The notes under the pieces are model-generated. The model saw only the letters and a list, made by a program, of their open reading frames with translations, did no database searches and had not been told where the DNA came from. A program made the position numbers and the translations under genes. From positions 1 to 22,786 of IMG/VR virus record IMGVR_UViG_3300046532_004276: a stretch of 22,786 nucleotides of DNA, one strand, 5' to 3'. Of this stretch, positions 1 to 6,759 are shown one piece after another (positions within the stretch are counted from its first letter, which is position 1; each line of letters begins with the position of its first letter). This DNA comes from a virus.

Positions 1-808
1 GAAGCTTAAGCTACGAAAGTAGCGAAGATAAGTGGGAGGTTACGGGGAGTGGTGGTGACTGGGATGACCTCATAGCTAACGCAAACGGTACGGCGGTAAT
101 TTGCCACGATGATGTCATTGGTGAGATAGGGCCAGTAGGACCAACAGGTCCAATAGGTCCAATAGGTCCAATAGGTCCAATAGGTCCAATAGGTCCAATA
201 GGTCCAACGGGATGCCCTACATGCGAAACGGTGTCGATTACCGTTAACGGGAGTACTATAGAGATAGCTACCCTTGACTTAAGTACCGCTTGCTGGGGGT
301 CCGCGACAGTTTACTTACGTTCTAACGGATATAAAGCTAGCGGAAGCTTAAGCTACGAAAGTAGCGAAGATAAGTGGGAGGTTACGGGGAGTGGTGGTGA
401 CTGGGATGACCTCATAGCTAACGCAAACGGTACGGCGGTAATTTGCCACGATGATGTCATTGGTGAGATGGGTCCAATAGGCCCAACAGGTCCAATAGGC
501 CCAACAGGTCCAATAGGTCCAACAGGCCCAATAGGCCCAACAGGCCCGACGGGATGCCCTACGTGCGAAACGGTGTCGATTACCGTTAACGGGAGTACTA
601 TAGAAATACCGGGAATTGACTTAAGTACCGCTTGCTGGGGGTCCGAGACAGTTTACTTACGTTCTTCTAACGGGTACAAAACTAGCGGAAGCTTAAGCTA
701 CGAAAGTAGCGAAGATAAGTGGGAGGTGGCAGGGGCTAGTTCTGATTTCTTAGATAACGCGAGCGGTTCGGCAGTAATTTGCCACGATGATATCTTTGGT
801 CTCCTAGG
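1..808 (+). repeat. Tandem repeat of 342/345 bp encoding a fibre module plus collagen arm
   Basis: Bases 1-127 match 343-469 exactly by eye, a period of 342 bp (114 codons). The third copy starts at 688, a period of 345 bp because of one extra serine codon near 663-668. The CPTC-containing start of the module recurs at 213 and 555. Copies 1 and 2 are nearly identical, while copy 3 diverges, especially after 727. This suggests recent duplication or gene conversion between the first two copies. More copies may lie upstream of the window. Confidence 0.95.
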
Positions 809-1376
809 CCCGAAAGGAGCGAAGGGGGACATTGGCCCCACTGGCCCCGTTGGACCAATTGGCCCGCGAGGCGTACTTGGCCCAATGGGACCGCGAGGCG
901 TACTTGGCCCAATGGGACCGCGAGGTATACTTGGTCCACAAGGTAATAGTATACTTGGCCCACGAGGCCCGCAAGGCTCCCCCGGAGCGAAATACGCTAT
1001 GGTCAAGTCTTCTCTAACGAGAGATCACCTAGGCCTTTATTGTACTGAAATGCCAGAGGCGATATTTGAAGATATAATTTCCTTAGAAATAAGAGGGGAA
1101 GAAACTAAGGTGAAGATTGACCCGTTTTACTTAGATGTGTGCGAGCCAGCCTCATTGAGGGTGGTAAGTATGGTATGCGATACTCCGTGTGCGTTCGGTG
1201 CAGAAATAAAGAATAACGTACTAATAGTTAAAGTAGCTGCTTGGGCAGGTAAAATCCCAACGAATGCAAATATTAAGTTGGCTGGAACAAGAAAAGGGGT
1301 TGTCGAAAGATTCCCGAGGTATTCGCAAAAAGAAGCTTCGCAAAATACTAAATTTTGGGATTCTTGGAAAGAATAG
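3..1376 (+). CDS. Collagen-like repeat protein, probable phage fibre (5' partial)
   Basis: The frame is open from the window edge, so the true start lies upstream; 457 residues are visible. A GTG at 231 lies inside a repeat and is not the start. The protein alternates non-collagen modules with Gly-X-Y arms: a partial module plus about ten triplets, a full module plus about ten triplets (alternating GPI and GPT), then a third module and a longer collagen stretch (about 790-990) with [12 protein letters not shown] and GAK triplets and one interruption. Each complete module carries four cysteines (CPTC, ACWG, ICH). The last roughly 120 residues form a globular tail with five more cysteines ([19 protein letters not shown]). 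Such chains form trimeric stalks in phage fibres. That this is a virion fibre is inferred from family knowledge. It is followed without a gap by a glycosyltransferase. Confidence 0.85.
   Translation, partial: SLSYESSEDKWEVTGSGGDWDDLIANANGTAVICHDDVIGEIGPVGPTGPIGPIGPIGPIGPIGPIGPTGCPTCETVSITVNGSTIEIATLDLSTACWGSATVYLRSNGYKASGSLSYESSEDKWEVTGSGGDWDDLIANANGTAVICHDDVIGEMGPIGPTGPIGPTGPIGPTGPIGPTGPTGCPTCETVSITVNGSTIEIPGIDLSTACWGSETVYLRSSNGYKTSGSLSYESSEDKWEVAGASSDFLDNASGSAVICHDDIFGLLGPKGAKGDIGPTGPVGPIGPRGVLGPMGPRGVLGPMGPRGILGPQGNSILGPRGPQGSPGAKYAMVKSSLTRDHLGLYCTEMPEAIFEDIISLEIRGEETKVKIDPFYLDVCEPASLRVVSMVCDTPCAFGAEIKNNVLIVKVAAWAGKIPTNANIKLAGTRKGVVERFPRYSQKEASQNTKFWDSWKE
147..209 (+). repeat. 9-bp tandem repeat (GPI codons), six perfect units plus one variant
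   Basis: Six perfect copies of ggtccaata occupy 147-200, followed by the variant ggtccaacg at 201-209. They encode (Gly-Pro-Ile)6 Gly-Pro-Thr in the collagen arm. The next arm (about 471-551) has the same length but alternates GPI and GPT with mixed synonymous codons. This perfect run therefore looks recently expanded or homogenised. Length change by whole 9-bp units would keep the frame. Confidence 0.95.
870..923 (+). repeat. 27-bp direct repeat, two perfect units, in the third collagen arm
   Basis: Two identical 27-bp units (870-896 and 897-923) encode Gly-Val-Leu-Gly-Pro-Met-Gly-Pro-Arg twice. A third, partly degenerate unit starts at 924. It keeps the collagen register and shows a second scale of duplication within the fibre gene. 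Confidence 0.9.
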
Positions 1377-2492
1377 ATGAAGTTCGACTTTCTTTTAAGG
1401 CTGAAAGGAGGTGGTTTTCTAGGACTGGTCGCTTCAGGGCGTAAGCGTAATTCGTCACAAATCTTAGAAATTCCTAACTTGGATATGGTAGAGGGACTGC
1501 CTTCTCTCTTGAATGAATTCCAATCACAAGACCTCACAAAGCTCCAAAATATTTTAGCGGGAAAAAATAAAGAAAAGATTGATAAGTTGGGAAAGGAACG
1601 TGAGAGGTTATACCATTTGACTCAATCCTTAATAAACTCATCTGGAGACTGCTCTCCTAAGGAGGAAAAAAATATTGAGTCTTTTTGTTTAGTGGTTAGT
1701 GGGGAGGTTAAGAGGGAGGGGCTTGTTACTTTAAGGACTATTAGGTTACTTCACGAACAGCCTATTTATGTTATAGCCGACCAAGAGACTAAGGACTTCC
1801 TCCTGCCTTCGGGCATACCAGACTTACATATAAAGGTGGATATAAATGAAAAATCTAAAAAAAGGATAATGAAAAGATTTTTCAAGGAAAGGTTTAAGAA
1901 TTTAAATACTTTTCATAGGCAGGAATATATCTTCAAGAAGATGGACGCTATGTCCTTAGCTTTAAAAAAGCATGATAATACTTTCTTCTTAGACGCGGAT
2001 ATCGTGCTGTGTGAAAAATTAAGAGTTAATTCCAATGCGGATATCGTCCTTTCCCCTCATTACTCTCCTCCGTCTAGGTTTTTCCAGAGTTTTGGAAATG
2101 GATTTTTTAATGCTGGTTATGTTTTTTGTTCCGATAAAACATTTCCTAGACATTGGCGTAGAATATACCTTACAGACTCAAGGTTTTACGAACAGCAGGG
2201 AATGGACTACATAGCGGAGAAGTATAGTGTCGATATATTTAACCAAACTCATAACGTGGGCTGGTGGAGACACGAAAGTGACGACTTCAATCTTCCCCTA
2301 AAAATAAGCTTGCCGAAAAATGTCGTGTCTTTCCACTTGCATCTTGAGGACAAATACAACTTTGGGGGTAACTCAATTGTCAAGGGTAAGAATCAGGAAA
2401 TTTTTAGAATTATGGAAGACTACTTAAAATGTAACGAAAAAAGGGAGGTCATCGACGCGATAACCTCCGTGTTTCCCAGTAAGATGGCTTAG
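1377..2492 (+). CDS. GT-A fold glycosyltransferase adjoining the collagen-like gene
   Basis: This 371-residue protein starts with the ATG directly after the fibre gene stop (TAG then ATG), with a weak purine-rich ribosome site (GGAAAG) upstream. Residues 201-211 contain a DAD motif in an FFLDAD context, the metal and nucleotide-sugar binding DXD motif of GT-A enzymes. FFNAGY (243-248), EQQGMDYI (272-279) and the histidines at 320/322 follow the usual layout of nucleotide-diphospho-sugar transferases of the GT8/GT77 kind. Residues 45-90 look coiled and have no clear role. The likely reaction is transfer of a sugar from a nucleotide donor. The acceptor is unknown, but position suggests the neighbouring Gly-Pro-Thr-rich fibre, as in bacterial BclA-type collagens whose GPT threonines are O-glycosylated. 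The gene end overlaps the convergent neighbour by four bases (TTAG). Confidence 0.75.
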   Translation: MKFDFLLRLKGGGFLGLVASGRKRNSSQILEIPNLDMVEGLPSLLNEFQSQDLTKLQNILAGKNKEKIDKLGKERERLYHLTQSLINSSGDCSPKEEKNIESFCLVVSGEVKREGLVTLRTIRLLHEQPIYVIADQETKDFLLPSGIPDLHIKVDINEKSKKRIMKRFFKERFKNLNTFHRQEYIFKKMDAMSLALKKHDNTFFLDADIVLCEKLRVNSNADIVLSPHYSPPSRFFQSFGNGFFNAGYVFCSDKTFPRHWRRIYLTDSRFYEQQGMDYIAEKYSVDIFNQTHNVGWWRHESDDFNLPLKISLPKNVVSFHLHLEDKYNFGGNSIVKGKNQEIFRIMEDYLKCNEKREVIDAITSVFPSKMA

Positions 2493-3229
2493 TTGATAGC
2501 TTGAATTCGGCTGATTAAATTAAATACTTTTGGCTTGGGAATGTCTTTTAGTTCCCCAATGTCTTCAGCCCCTTCGTACCCATCTTTGAGCAAGGCCTTC
2601 TTAATCTTGTCTAAGTCAACCCCCTTTTCGGACATTACTTTCTCGAGAAGAAAGTGGGGGTCGCTTTCGCTTAGGTTGCTTGAGAAAGCTTTCGAAGAAG
2701 ATTGGTGAGTCGCGACCTCTTGAGCCTTAGCAGCTAGTTCGTCTTGCGCTACGATGTTAATTCTCAAAAAGTTCCTTACGCACCTCACGAATGCACGGTT
2801 TTCTGCTATGGCTCCTAGGAAGTTTCTGGCGAAATCTGAAGTGTTAGAAATGGAAGCGTCTCCGATGGCGGAGAAGGTGACGGGCGTACCTTCTGTTTCA
2901 TAATTTGGAAGCCAAGTTATTTTACAAGTAGCTATAACGTAATCTATACTGGGGGACGTTACCTCGTAAGTTAGGTCAGTGTATCCCCTTATTTGAGCTA
3001 GCTCCTTTATCCCCCCAAGGAGGATTATTAACTGGCTATCACTCAGCTTTGATACATTCGTCTCCGAGGTTCTGTCTCTGTTTGGAACGAGCCACTTCTT
3101 GTCAATCATTCCTCGCCAATCCACTAATCCGTTATCGTCAAATTTGTAGCTTATATCACTTGACACAAGTAACCCAGAGGCATTTCGTGAGAAAGACGGA
3201 GGCTTGGTCCCTTCAGTTTGTTTAGGCAT
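2489..3229 (-). CDS. Putative single-strand annealing / Rad52-DdrA-like protein
   Basis: This 246-residue protein is the last gene of the leftward train, 9 bp after the GT9-containing gene. The core at residues 90-165 has alternating beta-type segments, then GIGDAS-like AIGDAS (121-126), then AENRAFVRCVRNFL (142-155). The pattern of a G-x-G/A-D-A-S turn followed by an AE(T/N)RA-x-x-R helix is typical of Rad52/DdrA-like phage annealing proteins. The C-terminal 80 residues are low in complexity and then helical (about 191-244, possibly a small helical binding domain). Annealing of single strands during phage recombination would suit a gene train with RecA and nucleases. This assignment rests on motif resemblance only. 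A different nucleic-acid-binding role is possible. Confidence 0.4.
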   Translation of the reverse strand: MPKQTEGTKPPSFSRNASGLLVSSDISYKFDDNGLVDWRGMIDKKWLVPNRDRTSETNVSKLSDSQLIILLGGIKELAQIRGYTDLTYEVTSPSIDYVIATCKITWLPNYETEGTPVTFSAIGDASISNTSDFARNFLGAIAENRAFVRCVRNFLRINIVAQDELAAKAQEVATHQSSSKAFSSNLSESDPHFLLEKVMSEKGVDLDKIKKALLKDGYEGAEDIGELKDIPKPKVFNLISRIQAIN

Positions 3230-3238
3230 AAGTCGACA

Positions 3239-4399
3239 TTAAGGCTTTTCTGGCTTTTGGTCAAGCATCTTAAGTATGTATAGATTATCCAAGCTTCTCC
3301 ATATGAGGGGATCGTCTTTGAATTTTACGACCTCTCCTTTGCCTCCTATCTCCTGATTATTTTTCCATGCTGATTCGCTTGGGAATGTTTTTCCGTTAGA
3401 AAGCGTAAATTTATTTGACTTATAATAAAGGTTTTCAATTCCGTGGGAAAGGATTTTTTCTTTATCTTTATCTTTGATTGATTCGGAGAATATAAGGTCG
3501 ATGTCCAAGTAATTTATTTTCTTTTTATTTAATTGCTTAGGCGAGAGTCTAGAGAATAAGAACAGGTTTAATCCTAAATTTTTTACGTTTTCAGCGAACT
3601 TAAAGTCGTCCTTTTCCTCTACGACGTAAACCAATTGGGGAATATTTTTTTTGTATTGTTTTAAGATTTTCAAGTCAATTGGCTTGTTCGTGACTATATT
3701 AACTGGTCCTATCTCAAGTTGCTCGCGGAGTAGTTTTTCGTTGAAGATTAAATCCATCCTAAACATTATGGACTTTATATTCATGGATTCTATGCTGACT
3801 GCTTGGTCAGGAAGGGTTTCTACAAATTCTTGGCCATCGGTAAACTTTTTCCCTATATGAATTGTCTCGACGCTAGGGTCAAATTTTATATCTAATTTAC
3901 TTAAAACTTTTCTAGCTATTTGTTCAGGCTTAAGAAGTTCGTCTGGTTGTTCGGACTCAAATATAGTTTCGACCTCAGCGTTTCCTTGCCAGTACGGGGA
4001 ATGGCTCGCGTTTTTAGGGGAGTCTACCATGCATATTATCTGAGCGTTGTAAGCGTTAGCTATGTGAGCGGAAACCGCGTCTGTCGATAAGTGGAGAAGG
4101 CTATTCTTAAGTACGTAGGCTGCTTGGCCTAGGTTAATCCTCCCGTTCAGCCTGAGAGCCCCGTTGAGGTTGGGGGCAGCCTCATCTCCGAGCTGGATGA
4201 TTGAGATTCCTTTCTTCGCTAAGGGAGCGTCGAGAAAGTTTACTGTTTCTTGCCAGTTCTGGAACTTAGGAGGGCTATTCTCTCGAGTATTGTCTACGGT
4301 AATGTATTGATCGCAATCTAGTGGGAAATACTTTTCGTAGAAAAAGGGCTTAGACAACCTTAGTCCGGTCACGGCAGAAAATGATTCTAATACATGCAT
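3239..4399 (-). CDS. GT9-like glycosyltransferase C-terminal half, likely continuation of the preceding gene
   Basis: The 386-residue frame begins at an ATG one base after the stop of the upstream glycosyltransferase. Its first 150 residues look like the second half of a GT9 heptosyltransferase fold. A linker with a GL-x-L segment is followed by a beta strand (SIIQLGDE, 65-72), then the donor-site region LKNSLLHLSTDAVSAHIANA (97-116), equivalent to the GT9 'TNDSG-x-MH-x-A' region. No complete N-terminal Rossmann half is present. That half sits at the end of the upstream gene, so the two probably act as one protein, either by reinitiation or by +1 frameshifting. Residues 160-386 form an extra domain rich in Lys and Ile that I do not recognise. 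Confidence 0.55.
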   Translation of the reverse strand: MHVLESFSAVTGLRLSKPFFYEKYFPLDCDQYITVDNTRENSPPKFQNWQETVNFLDAPLAKKGISIIQLGDEAAPNLNGALRLNGRINLGQAAYVLKNSLLHLSTDAVSAHIANAYNAQIICMVDSPKNASHSPYWQGNAEVETIFESEQPDELLKPEQIARKVLSKLDIKFDPSVETIHIGKKFTDGQEFVETLPDQAVSIESMNIKSIMFRMDLIFNEKLLREQLEIGPVNIVTNKPIDLKILKQYKKNIPQLVYVVEEKDDFKFAENVKNLGLNLFLFSRLSPKQLNKKKINYLDIDLIFSESIKDKDKEKILSHGIENLYYKSNKFTLSNGKTFPSESAWKNNQEIGGKGEVVKFKDDPLIWRSLDNLYILKMLDQKPEKP

Positions 4400-4415
4400 G
4401 TTAAAGGCTTACCTC
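4400..4415 (-). other. Possible programmed +1 frameshift or stop-start reinitiation site
   Basis: Read on the minus strand, the upstream gene ends CTT TAA and the next gene starts at ATG one base later (CTTTAACATG). Reading CTT and skipping one base gives AAC ATG, which joins the two frames without another stop. This resembles the prfB (release factor 2) shift site CTT-TGA-C, with TAA in place of TGA. A GAGGT Shine-Dalgarno-like sequence (4411-4415) ends 4 bases before CTT; a stimulatory Shine-Dalgarno also precedes the prfB site. The same sequence lies 11 bases before the ATG, rather far for ordinary initiation. Shift or reinitiation cannot be decided from sequence alone. Confidence 0.4.
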
Positions 4416-6275
4416 GAGGGAAAGGCGGTCTTTTTGATTGTGTTCGTAATTTGCGGTATTTAAGTCGAAGACCACCTCGAAATCTTCTTCTTCGAGCCTC
4501 TCGATATACCCTTCTGTCCTTTCGTAGGGAGGGAGAATTTTGTGAATGAGTTCGTTAGGAGCAAAGAAATCGGCGAATGGCTTTTCGGTAGATATGTATA
4601 TATTGTGATCTGGGTAAGTATTCTTGGCGCTCTCGAGTAGGCTAGTAGCTAGGACGGCTTCTGATAGATTTATTGGAAATACGAAAAGTATTCTTTTGCC
4701 TTTATCGTCTTCGGATAAAAATTGGCTAAGACCCTGCTCTTTTATGTTTTCCTTCGCTGCAACTTGCCTAAAGTATTGCTCCACCGCTGGAGGAGTCATT
4801 CCTTCTTTGAGTTTCTTGAGCCAATGAATTAAGCCTTGGTCATCATCATCCACTTTAACCTTGAGGATATCACGGTATAAATTCTTAACCCATGTTGCTC
4901 CGTCTTGGTTAAACTCGACTTGAGCATTCGGGTCTTTCTTTTCTGGTGTTGGATATTTTTCTTCGTCTATGAGGGGGGAGTTATCTATGAAGGACTCTAG
5001 AGTTAGGCCTATGCGAGATATCGAAAAGTTCTCAATAGTCCACTCGCGGGCTTTTGCTCCAATTTCGGAGCGGGCCTCAGGAGACATTTTGTAAACTTTC
5101 TCTAGCTGCGTAGCTATGGACTCAGGTTTAGTGTTAGCTTTTCTGAAGTTCGTTCCAATTTCTCTGAACTCGTCCCATTCGAGAGCTAAGGAATGAGCTT
5201 CGGGCTCACACATTTCTTCTCCGCAGCTATAGTTGGTGACTAAGGTGATTAGCTCAGTGAGTTTAGCTTCTTGGATTGGAATTTCTTGCCCTCCCGAGGT
5301 GAAAGGATGGCAGTATGTGTCCATTAAGTTATATATTTCATTTAATTGACATTCAGTCACTCCCTTCCCTACGCTTACCGTATCTAGTGAGTTTTTCGCT
5401 CCGCAAGATTTGCACTCACAGTCTGCATTAATAAAGGACCTGACTTCGTAGCTTAGGCAATCCTCGCAAATGTAAGTAAATAATACATCTTTGGGGTTGA
5501 TGTTATTTTCTTCAATCAAATTCCTAATGTCCCACCCTTCTTTTAGGTGAGTGTGAAGTAAAAGTTTTGCTCTAGATGATGAGTTTTCGGATTTGAACTG
5601 CTTGAATCCTTTTATGAGATTAGGCACTGATTTACGTAATTGGTTCCTAAACACGAACCCAATAACGAAATCATCCTTGTCTATATTATTGTATAACCTT
5701 AGGGAATTCTTTTTGTCTTTTTCTAGTTTAAAAAAATCATCCTCCTCAAGAGCTCCGTGGAGAGTCTTGACGTTCTTGATTCCCATCTTGTGCATTTCTT
5801 TTTGCGCGAAATTGCTCCATACCCAAAAATTATCGCATTTTTTAGCTGTTTTAATTGCTGCTGGGAGGATTGGAAGCGAATCTAAGGTCGTCCATATTAC
5901 AGAAGTTATTTTATCAAACCAGCTACGCTGAGCAGCGAAATCTACTCCCCAGATATCTTGTGCAGCGATGTACACGTCGGGCTTTTCTTTCTCGATAACT
6001 TCGTCTAGCTTAAATGCGCCATAAGGAGTTATGTGTTTTAGTTTAGGGTCCCTTTCTATTAGTTGGGTTTTTTCTTTATCAGTAGGTATGCAGCCTATGG
6101 ATTTCCAAGGGGTTTTTTGGAGCTCATAGTAGTTTTCAACTATACCAGCGCAGTAGTTCACCAAATCATATTTACCAGTTTTGTACAGGTAAGTTAAAAT
6201 GGATTTAGCGTTGCGACCAAACCCAGATTTAACTAAAGAAAAATCAGTTTGGATTAAGACTTTCTTTTTCCTCAA
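4401..6275 (-). CDS. GT4-type glycosyltransferase with zinc ribbon, DUF4214-like and GT9 N-terminal segments
   Basis: This 624-residue multidomain protein starts at TTG (6273-6275), overlapping the upstream stop as TTGA, with AAGGA six bases upstream. Residues 1-430 form a GT-B glycosyltransferase. It has an N-terminal strand KVLIQTDFS, a mid-region strand VIGFVFR, and the donor motif GGQEIPIQEAK (328-338), close to the GT4 E-x7-E site. Inside the C-terminal Rossmann half is a zinc ribbon: CxxC at 270-273 and CxxC at 288-291. Residues about 458-510 match the DUF4214 pattern (NLYRDIL...GLIHWLKKL). Residues 526-624 resemble the first half of a GT9 heptosyltransferase (RILFVFPINLSEAVLATSLL). The GT9 fold stops mid-domain and continues in the next gene. 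The protein may glycosylate a surface or virion polymer; the substrate is unknown. Confidence 0.8.
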   Translation of the reverse strand: MRKKKVLIQTDFSLVKSGFGRNAKSILTYLYKTGKYDLVNYCAGIVENYYELQKTPWKSIGCIPTDKEKTQLIERDPKLKHITPYGAFKLDEVIEKEKPDVYIAAQDIWGVDFAAQRSWFDKITSVIWTTLDSLPILPAAIKTAKKCDNFWVWSNFAQKEMHKMGIKNVKTLHGALEEDDFFKLEKDKKNSLRLYNNIDKDDFVIGFVFRNQLRKSVPNLIKGFKQFKSENSSSRAKLLLHTHLKEGWDIRNLIEENNINPKDVLFTYICEDCLSYEVRSFINADCECKSCGAKNSLDTVSVGKGVTECQLNEIYNLMDTYCHPFTSGGQEIPIQEAKLTELITLVTNYSCGEEMCEPEAHSLALEWDEFREIGTNFRKANTKPESIATQLEKVYKMSPEARSEIGAKAREWTIENFSISRIGLTLESFIDNSPLIDEEKYPTPEKKDPNAQVEFNQDGATWVKNLYRDILKVKVDDDDQGLIHWLKKLKEGMTPPAVEQYFRQVAAKENIKEQGLSQFLSEDDKGKRILFVFPINLSEAVLATSLLESAKNTYPDHNIYISTEKPFADFFAPNELIHKILPPYERTEGYIERLEEEDFEVVFDLNTANYEHNQKDRLSLEVSL

Positions 6276-6757
6276 GATTTTTCCTTACGTTCTGCGGAGA
6301 AAGAATGTTTAAGTGCTGCCTCTAAGTATAGAGAAAGCAGTTTAGCTTCGTTGAAGTAAAACCCAATTATGTAGCTCTGCTTGTTGGTCGAGTCCTCTTT
6401 ATCTTCTTTCGCTACGGAAAGAGAAAAGCCGACTTGCTCGCCTCCCTTCATGTAGGGGCAAAACTTGAACTTCACTACTTGATTCTGGCTCCCGTGATAA
6501 CCTGAGAATTCGCTATTCCTTTCTATGGCGTCTATTATTCCAGCGTATTCACCGTCGCTAAATTTGATGATAACCCTTTTCTCAGGGTTTTTTTTATTCT
6601 CGACGAAGGAGCCTTGTCTTCGTTTCGCGTCGTAAGAATACTGTTTAATTAAGCTACACCAAAAACTAACTCCATCTTTTTCGTCGGACTTTATCCAAAA
6701 AGAACAGGCAGTTCCGGTTGACTTAGGGTTGGGCTTGTAGAATTGTAGCTGGTTCAT
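6272..6757 (-). CDS. Conserved-looking phage protein of unknown function
   Basis: I do not recognise this 161-residue protein. Its composition is soluble, with many Lys, Ser, Phe and Tyr and no signal or membrane segment. It reads as mostly beta strands: SFWIKS (19-24), VSFWCSLI (30-37), RVIIKF (61-66), QVVKFKFCPY (93-102), QVGFSLSVA (108-116), SYIIGFYF (128-135). A C-terminal helix (AKLLSLYLEAALKHSF, about 138-153) ends it. Strands plus one helix with aromatic and lysine content would suit a small single-stranded DNA binding protein of the PC4/Whirly kind, but this is a guess from composition and place. It starts two bases after the epimerase stop, and its own stop overlaps the next gene's TTG. 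Confidence 0.7.
   Translation of the reverse strand: MNQLQFYKPNPKSTGTACSFWIKSDEKDGVSFWCSLIKQYSYDAKRRQGSFVENKKNPEKRVIIKFSDGEYAGIIDAIERNSEFSGYHGSQNQVVKFKFCPYMKGGEQVGFSLSVAKEDKEDSTNKQSYIIGFYFNEAKLLSLYLEAALKHSFSAERKEKS
6282..6286 (-). promoter_or_regulatory. Ribosome binding site supporting the TTG start at 6275
   Basis: AAGGA on the minus strand lies six bases upstream of TTG. No ATG or GTG in the same frame nearby would keep the N-terminal strand of the glycosyltransferase, so this site supports the uncommon TTG start. Confidence 0.5.
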
Positions 6758-6759
6758 TG

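Noticed and set aside
147-209. CRISPR-like array
   Set aside because: The repeats are contiguous 9-bp coding units without spacers.
698-1006. Proline/glycine-rich frame on the minus strand within the fibre gene
   Set aside because: It is the reverse complement of collagen repeats, which automatically gives Gly-Pro patterns on both strands.
832-1017. Small frame in the plus strand inside the fibre gene
   Set aside because: It is a repetitive shadow (LAQWDREAY repeats) of the 27-bp repeat in another frame.
231-1376. Fibre gene starting at GTG 231
   Set aside because: The same frame is open from the window edge and encodes the preceding collagen arm and module, so 231 is an internal valine codon.
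1-1376. Diversity-generating retroelement target in the fibre gene
   Set aside because: No reverse transcriptase or template repeat is visible, and variation between modules is not concentrated at adenines.
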